This document shows, in pieces, positions 37,801 to 46,800 of a DNA stretch of 64,000 nt. The position numbers and the translations under genes were made by a program. Under the pieces are notes generated by a model that worked only from the letters and a program-made list of their open reading frames with translations, ran no database searches and was not told the origin of the DNA. This stretch comes from Cryptomeria japonica (Eukaryota > Streptophyta > Pinopsida > Cupressales > Cupressaceae), in contig NC_081415.1 in the NCBI RefSeq assembly GCF_030272615.1, forward strand, positions 509,859,373-509,923,372, read 5' to 3'. Within the stretch, counting starts at the first letter, position 1, and each line of letters starts with the position of its first letter.

Positions 37801-40800
37801 ATCTCAACCTTGGCATGTTTCTATAATCCTTGTTTCAACTTGGCAATTTTCCATAATCTTCATCCTTGTCGTTCACTTCTTCACATGTCTTTCTTTCACA
37901 TTTTCATCCCCCAATCAACCTCAAGACAAAACCAAACCCTTCTCATTCTAAGGCTAGAAACTTTAAAACTACTGTCGAATCTAAGCTAAATTAAGAAAAC
38001 ACCTAAGACTAACAACTAAGCAAACCAAAAACAAGGGGTCCCCATTTGCAATGTGACGATGTGTGAAAAGCTCACAACATCTGGGGACTTCACTAAGGAA
38101 ATGTTCCTGAACATTTCAGGGATAAAGGTCTAGTCCAAACCTAGAACATATTTTTGGATCTTTCACTCCCTTTTGAGGTTGTACTACCCAAGGGCTAATG
38201 GTCAAACAAAGACCACCAATAAAGTACTTATATCATTGATTCAAAAATAATATGGGGTCAAAGGTATGGATTGTGAGGAACATTTACCTGTATTGTGGAC
38301 ATACCAAACTACATAAAAGGTAATCCTTGAATATATGCCCTTCTAACTGATGACTGGTTGAGAAGTCAGCATACCAGTGGAGTATATGGTGCCAAGCCTT
38401 AGGATTGAGTGGATAACCAACTAGGGAAAGAGGACAGTTTGAAGGAAATGCTATTGAAGCTTAATCAGTTTGACAAATGACAAATAATGGCACACTAGGC
38501 CATAAAAGTGATTCAAGTATAAGGAAGAATTTGCATAACAGAGAATGAATTTTTAATTCAGTGCATTAGTGCTCAAGTATGATGGTTGACAAGATATAAA
38601 AATTGGTAAATTTAAAGTGCTTTGGCTTAGACAATTTAAAATTCAAGAAATAATGGATACTGGTTCAATGAAACCTTGAAAATTTAGATGGTACAAAATT
38701 AATGGTTCAAAATTAAAAACATAACACTAAAGGGCTAAGGCAATTAATATGATCAATTACAAATGCCTTGAAGTATCAAAATGATGAAGTATAATTTAAT
38801 TTAATTTAATAAAGTCTAAAAAGCATCTTATTTATATTCTATAAAAAGTTGCTTCCCTAACTAATGTATAAAGGGCCTCATCCTTTTGCGTCAAATCATT
38901 AGGTTGCATGAGCCTCTGAAATATCTCTAATGAACACTATATGAACCAAATTAGAAACAATTGATTCTTGTATTGAACGACCTACAACCATGCCTTCTTT
39001 ACCAACTCTTGAGTGATATTATATTTTGTTCTTGGCTTGTCACATATGAACATAACTTTTGTTGTTTCTAATGGTTAACTGAGGGTAGTAAGTTACTAAA
39101 AGTTATAAAGTAGTTGATGGTTGTGATCTAGCCAACAACCAGTGTCCCCTTAATTAGAATTTCCATGTCAGGGAAGGTTGCTGATTTGTGGACAGTCCTT
39201 TTTGATGTACATTCATTTTAATTAAGCATTAACCTTAATAAAACATTATATGTGTTAGTCTCATACAATGAAATACAGTATGAACCTTTCCTTTATCAGT
39301 ACATTACTGCATTGGTACTGAAGCAAGGAATTATTTTACAGCCTTTCTAGGCTTCCCAATCTTATCTAGGCTGGATTTCCTTTGTTTCAATATTTTATTT
39401 GAAATTTTCTCTTTCCTTTCTTGTCATTAGGCGTTTCTTATAAATTCAGTGATCATTCCCACCATTTTACATGGACTTCTGTACACTTTCACAGCCCTGT
39501 TGGCTCTTCTTGGTCTTTATTGAACAGTCTTCTTGGTCTATATTGAACATATTAAATGATTTACATGATCACTGCTTATGAATAGCAAGATAAATCTTCC
39601 AAGAAGAAAATTGACTTAAATGGAGCTCCAAGAAACAGTATATTGCATGATTAGTTTCTTTGTAGATGCACAAGAAATTAATGTACAAAGTCCAATCTTC
39701 CATGCAAACATCTTCCTTTTTTTAATTTAAGCAATTACAGAAAATAGGTGATCTGTTACTGATTGAAACATGTTATAAGGATGAAACAGAAAGAGAAGAA
39801 TATGCATACTTCATCGTAACTAGAGACAACCTCAGAAGTATTTAGGGAAGTGTACTTTTTTAAGCTAGATGTCAAATCATACCCTTCCATAAGAAAAATC
39901 AGTAAGTCCCAAGAAAAATGTCTTGCACAGAGAGCCACTGCTTTCCATGTATTATTTATTTTCTCATTTTTATATGGTCTTCGAATCTTTGAATGCATGC
40001 TATACTGTGGGATGGATTCTTCTTTGCGCAAGCTTATTTTTTGGCCGTGAATTATGGAAAAGAAGTCATTTTATATTATCCCACAGGCCAAGTAGCTGCC
40101 CTTACCTTTTTCTTTTTCCTTTTGAAACACTTTTTGCCAAATTATTTATAGAATTTTATCACTTTGTTTTATGAACAGGCTGAATACATATCAACTGGAG
40201 AAGTTTCAGAATCGTCAAGTTTTTATCATTATGGACTGGCCCTGGAGTAGGCTACAATTCTCTTTTACCTTATTATCTCTTACCATAAGTACCTTTGAAT
40301 TATCTGATCTCAAAAATAGCATTCTTGGAATTGTTGTAGAGAGTTTGAACTAGAAAATTATTGTTCTAAAGTTAAATTCACAAGTGCATTGAAAGATAAA
40401 TACTAAGGACACTTCGAAATATGAATCATCTGCTAAAGTTTTATCAATCTTATAGTACAATATCTATGATACTAGTGTGACTCTTTGGGACCTTTACACA
40501 AATTGTGTTTCTCTCAAAACATTATCACCACTGTAGAATTTGCATTTAGAGAGGGTCAAAATGTTTCATACACAATCCTTATAAAATGGATTTATTCTTA
40601 TAACTCACATACATGTTATGCCCAAGGACAAATGGGAGACCAAGTTGCATTTTAAGTGTCTATTCAAGCTACACTGAATATTTTATTTATCTTGAAATTT
40701 CTCTGATACAGCGGCAGCTCAGCCTCTATGGAATTGCAAAATCAGATTTTTAACATCAGACCCTAAATCTGCATGCAATATCCATTTTTGGACTTTAAAT

Positions 40801-43800
40801 TCTGTGGCATTTAGGGTAATGTTGAAAATATATTTTGAGCATGTTTATGGATCTTGAAATTATCATTTCACACTCATGATAGCAACCTGCAATTTTGTGC
40901 CCTTGCCATGTCCACCATCCAATAGGGTCAGTTTGAGCTAATATATCTCTATCCAACCTCGCTTGTGGTTTACTCAATGTTGGACCACGAATATTTGCAA
41001 ATTCAAGGAACTGTGTGTGAAGTATTGAAGACTCCTCTGTAAACATCTTATCAAATGCCCACGTTAGCCCATCTAAAACCTCTTCATCACATGGAAGCAC
41101 CCTTCCATCCCTTGGTGCAAACTGCAAACCATTTGGGATTTAGAGGAAAGGCTGCTATAAATTCATTGTGTTCCACGTCCACATCAAAATGGACTTAATA
41201 TGTTGCTCTTATAACCCCAAAATAGGATCCTTAGCCAAAATTGTTTAAATTAACTTCCCAAGCATACTGCCAAATGTCTAATATATTTCTCCAAGACTAG
41301 GAGAGTCTATATCAGCATATCTAATGACATCTACAATAGGTGAGATGAAAAAGTAAACATATCTCTAAATTGCAAACAAAAGTTCAAAAGAAACGAGTTG
41401 ATTGACATGTTGGAAACTTTGAAAGTAGGAACATTGGATAATAAAATTAAAATATTAAAATCAGAAATTTAATATAAAAATAAGTAATCTAATATTTAAT
41501 TTTTAATAAAATCGGCAATTTAATAATAAAATCAGCAATGTCTTACCTCACAATGGACCAACAATTGTCATAAAAGATCTTTTGTTTGATGGATTTTCTT
41601 TGATTAGAGCTTGAATTAGGCCATCTAGTCCACTTTGAATCCACCATCATTAGTTGTAGAGGCTCATGCACCTCAAGCATCCTCTGTAACAAGATGAAGT
41701 AAGTGGCATACCTAAGTTAATTAAAAGAAATATAAGGCTCCATGTAATTGGAATACGAATGTTTCCATATATTGAAACAAAACGAAGTGTCATACTTGGT
41801 CTCAATAGGTTTGAGGAACTCCTTTGAAAATGTCCTAAAGAGAGAAAGTGAGGTGTGGTGGTTGAAAATGAACATTTGAATGTCATAAGCTTCTACCACC
41901 ATTTGTTTTGCCCAATCTGTTTTTCCTATGTCTTTCAATGCATTGTTCAATCATCAATGCATGAACACAACAAGGGTTCCAAAGGACGTGCTTGTAAGCA
42001 CCCTCCACCATCAAACCATATGATTTGCGCACACGTGCTAAATCAGTGATCACCTGTACAAAATTTGAGGGCCCAACCTCCTCTATGGCATCTCTCAAAA
42101 TGGTAAACTAGAAGTCTATATCCTTATGCTTCCTTGAACAATCCACGGCTTTGATAAAATAAGAGTCAGCAAGGCATGTGACAATGATATTGATGAGTGG
42201 CCGATGTCTAATATCAATCCACCCATCCATCACAATAGAGCAACCTGTCCTCATCCAAGTTTGTCTCATATCCTCCATTAGCACATTAACCTTGAAATAC
42301 TCTATCTAGGAGGGCAGTGCATAGATTATGATCTCTAGGGGGTATGAATGAGGGACCCATAGAGGCTACATTTCTAATCATTTGTTAGAATTAAGAGCAA
42401 CGAGCCCCATGAAATGGGATGGCATGAGCAAAAACGAATTTGACAATAGAAGACTATTTAGCATCTCATGCTTGCACATTAAACATAGCTTCAATTGACC
42501 CTACCTTCTCACCACCACTCATCTTCCTCTTTCCTCTTGTGCCAACTTGGCTACTACCATGCGTTGATGATGTAGGCAAAGATGATTGTGAACTCACAAA
42601 AGAAGGTGATGGAATTGCCACACCTTGAGTCCCCATTTCTACCTCCATGTGTAATCAATGGCACTCTATCTTCTCATTTTCTTTTGGTGTTGGACAAACT
42701 TTAACTCCATGGCCTATAACACCCCAAAAATGAGACCACACCCTTGTGTAGTTGCCTCTAAAATCTGTAAAGCAAACATGACAATTCCACACCCTACTCC
42801 CCCTGAGTTTGTTTGATTTTTATCCACAAGCGTAACATATTGGAGAAGAGGTTTTTCTTGTTGAAAGGTCCCTTTGCATATTTTTCCATGGTTTTTGAAG
42901 GGCACTTAAATAGTTTTGGTTGTTGTTCACTACCACCCTCAACACTTGCACTTGTATTTCCACCAACTACTTCCACTTCATTCTCACTACTATTATCACT
43001 CTCACTGCTGGGTAATTTGCAGTGTTGGCATAGCTCAAAAATATGAAGATTTGGAGTCATCATGTTAATTGAAAAGATTCTTTTATATAGACCAGGTTGA
43101 ACTAGATATGGCTGTAGCATTGACTGAAACAGCTCAATGAAAGAAACTTGCACTAACACACACCAAGAAGATGCAAATACATTGACTGAAACAACTAACT
43201 GGATAAGCTACAAAGTCCAAACTATAACTGGAAACTCTGCAAACTGAATAATTGCAATCTTTCTGCTCAAATGTGATTCTTGAATAAAGGGTTTTTGTCC
43301 TCAAATCCCAACTGGAAACCAAGAGGGTTTTTGTCCTCCAAATTCCCACACACAAAAGATTTTTTGTCTTCAGGTGAGAAGATGAACACAATTGCTCAGA
43401 TTTTTTGTCTTCAGGTGAGAAGATGAACACAATAAGAAATTGATGATGCCTTTGATCCATTCGCCCTCTATTTATAGATTCCTTTTGGGCCGTTTTCATT
43501 TGAATTCTTTTTTCCCTCCAAAAATTCTTTCCAAAAGTGTTTAAGAACACATTTTAATAAATCATTACATGAGGCCTTATGATGTCCATTTAGACAGCCA
43601 ATTTATTAAAATAATAATATTTAAAATTATTCTTTTAAAATAAAGTTACTAGGCTCAACTAAAAATATTATTTTTAATCATTTCCCTGACTTAATCCCTT
43701 AGTCTACAAGAAATGAAGAAATAAGATATGGATTCTCCCAATTAATTTAATTCTGAAAATGGGGCATGACATAGTTAGATGATTTTGTACTTGAACGTCA

Positions 43801-46800
43801 CTAGTATTTACAAATTCCAATCCACTTCACACATTTTTTACTCAAGTAAACCTCTACATAAGTAAACTTTAATATGGTAAAAAGGAATAGCTCCTCTTTG
43901 AGGCAATTATACAAAAGACTTGCAGTTTTATCAGAAAAAAATCCATCTACCCTAATGTATAAGGTCATCTTCAAGTTAAGGTAGTCATCGTAGATATGCA
44001 TTAAATATAATGAAACAGTAGAATGTGAAACATATTGAGGTGTTTAGGATGATAAAAAATCCCAAAGGAAAAATTCTTAGTCTTACACATAACTGCTGTA
44101 TGGACTAAAAATAAAATAATTATATAAGGGGGATATATGCTTTAAAATCGTCAATTGGAACTTTTTAATTTGGAATTGGTATTGTTGACCGCTTCTAATG
44201 GTTTTAATATTGATTTTTATTATGTATGTTTTGCATCAAACTAGTGAGAGCTGATAGGTTATTTATGAAAAGTTAATGGAATTCTACTTCCTTTTGCAAC
44301 ATTTAGTATTTTCTTCCTATGTAATTCTTTTTATTGCTTAAACTTTTCCTTGATATTTTTGTTACTCATTTTGTATTTGTAGGTTCTACACACATTTCAC
44401 ATCTCCAATAAGGCGGTATGCCGACATTGTTGTGCATCGGATGCTTGTTGCATCGTGTTCAAACACCATTTCCAGCCAGGGATCTGTGAACAAAAGGAAT
44501 ATTGATTTTGAAAAATCTAGAACTGCTGTATTTATTGCCAAAGATCAGAAAGAGGTAAAAAAAAAATGTTTTTCAAACCTTGTATAACATAGTAATAATA
44601 ATATTTTTTTGTTAATTGTCTCCTCACTTCATTTGGTGAGGTTCACTTACATCTGAATACTATATGGTTATTATAGACTTTTAAACTGATCCACTGAGAT
44701 AGCACCTGTTACACAAAACTTAACCATTTCATATGGAAAGATCCTACTACAAGGTTTACAAAATATATTGATGGAATACAAGCTTTTCGAATTTTCTTAC
44801 TAAAACTCTTGTGATTATTGTTTTTAGTGTTATGCCTTACATGCTCGTACTCAGAAGATGTTACAAATGCATTTTTGCAGGTTGCAGATCATCTAAACCA
44901 GCGCCATAGGGCAAGCAAGAGAGCACAAAAGATGTGCAGTGAGCTGCACCTCTTGATGTACTTACAGAAACATGCTGAAGCAGAATGTGGCTTGGTAAGC
45001 TTGAGATGAACAGATAGAAAACACAGTCCTTTTGAGTGTGAAATTGATGCTATTTATTGATACAGGTTGTGTTTATAGAGTGATAGGTATTGGGAATGAT
45101 ACTACAGTTAAATTAAAGATCCTCAGAAAAGAGCTAAATCATTTTATGTACTTTATGGAATTTTGGCAACAAAATAGTTTTATTATTTTAAAAATTCAAA
45201 TCTGGCCTTTTTCCCAGGTAATAGGCATATTTGAAAGGAACCTCCTTGTTTTTGTGCCCAAATATGATCTTCGGGGAGTTGTGCAGTTACAGGTAATAAA
45301 TAAGCTTTCCCATTTCAGTTTGAATTTTATTTTTTTGAAATCATTACTAATTTTATGAATTTTTTAGTTAAAAGCTGTGGTGTAAATTGAATGACAATGG
45401 ATTTTCCCAAACTCTAAGTTTGGGAAATATGTATAGTTATATTCTTAGTATATGGTCGATGATTTAGCCCGTGCTTGATATTGGTTGGTTTGCGAGCAAG
45501 AGCAAATGTCGTCTCTTTTGTTAAATAAGAATTGAAAGACTTATTGTTATGAAAATTTGTGAGGCTGTTCATTCCTGCGAGAGAATCTTCTTTTTTCTCT
45601 TATCATTAAAAGTTCGTTGTGTAGAACAAGAATGGGAATGTAATTCTCCCATTGGATAAAGATGAGACAGATAGTGATACCTGTAATGATAAAGTTAACA
45701 GTAATGGAGGGAAGAAGTTCAGATTGCAGTATCAACAACAGTGTATTAGCATAATTGTGAGTACCTTTACATTTTTATTTCCTTACCGCATAATAAGAAT
45801 TGAGATTTTATATAATTTGTTCTGAATTTCTTGTAGGACTCATTTGACAATGTTGTACATGAATTTAAACAAATGACAACACTTTGGGTCCGGATGCGGG
45901 CAGATGGTAAAATTAATATTTTGACTAGATTTGATAATTGTCATTGACAAATCTCAAGTTTATTTTTCCAATATGCATGTATTTACATTTAAAAATTCCT
46001 TATGTTTTTGATTGCTGAATATTGTTGGCAAAAGGTTCTCGAGCTCGTACCCCTAGCCTTCGGATGCAACTTCTAAGTGAAAAGCATCCAGCATCTCTTA
46101 CTGCACAAAAGCAGCGTGCCTCTCTTGCCAATACAACTCTAGCATTTAAGGAAAAAGGTCAAGTGCTTCCCAGACACCCACATAAAGGTCTATTAGCTTC
46201 AAATTCAGAGCGAAGAAAAGCAATCCTCAAAATGGTAGAATTAGCAGCTTCAGAGCAATCAAGTGAAGCGGAAAATGGAATGGATCTAGAAAAAAGGGAT
46301 ATCTCTTTGAATAAAGTAACAATTCATGAAGCCATGGAAGATATAGAGCAGATTTTTTATGAAGGTTTGTATTCCTATTGTTACTGCACAATTTCATTGT
46401 TTTCTGTAATAGATCTGTATTAAAATGTCCTCTAAATGATAGAATCATGATTCTACAAGGATCCTTCTTATTGAAAGATTGTTCCCTTTATGGACAGTAG
46501 GCATATGATAAAATAAAGTGAATGGGGTCTCTAGTATAGCAACGTTCTCCATCCATACTTAATGGAAAGGTTGTTCCCTTTATGGACAGTAGGCATGTGA
46601 TAAAATAAAGTGAATGGAATCTCTAATACACAATGTTTTCCATGCATCCTTCTTAATGGAAAGGTTGTTCCCTTTATGGACAGTAGGCATATGATAAAAT
46701 AGAGTGAATGGGATTTTCTAATATTACAATGTTTTCCATCTCCTTGATATACTGTTTAATTTTAAAATGATTATTTACTAAAACCTCTTTCTTTAACATT

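Larger units (their letters stand above)
25800..38079 (-). mobile_element. TGTTG-family element, copy 1 (outer, contains two later insertions)
   Basis: The right end is well defined: GTCCCCATTTGCAATGTGACG, then CTCACAACA ending at 38079. It is closely similar to the right end of copy 2 at 37410. The left end is not resolved; homology to the other copies begins around 25860 (AATCCTCTTG against ATCCTCTCTTGAG) and is clear by 25940 (CACAAAGGGACTTAC). It encodes the family protein on the - strand (26483-30734). It was later hit by a solo LTR (27650-29718) and by copy 2 (31630-37410). Its own length without these is near 4.4 kb. No LTR is seen. Confidence 0.65.
1812..40178 (+). other. Giant intron (about 38.4 kb) filled with nested transposons
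   Basis: It begins GTTTGT after exon 1773-1811 and ends AACAG at 40178 before the AEYISTG exon; both are phase 0. Within it lie a chromovirus, a Tat-like gypsy element, two TGTTG-family elements nested in each other, and a solo LTR. Most insertions are on the - strand, opposite to the gene. No additional exon is needed between the two flanking exons because the protein is continuous across them. Confidence 0.75.
40247..44382 (+). other. Second visible intron (4.1 kb) with hAT remnant and LTR fragment
   Basis: Starts GTAGGC, ends TTTGTAG. It contains a decayed hAT transposase on the - strand (40795-42810) and a possible LTR fragment (about 43170-43771). The remainder (40247-40790, 43772-44382) shows no recognisable feature. 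Confidence 0.7.
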
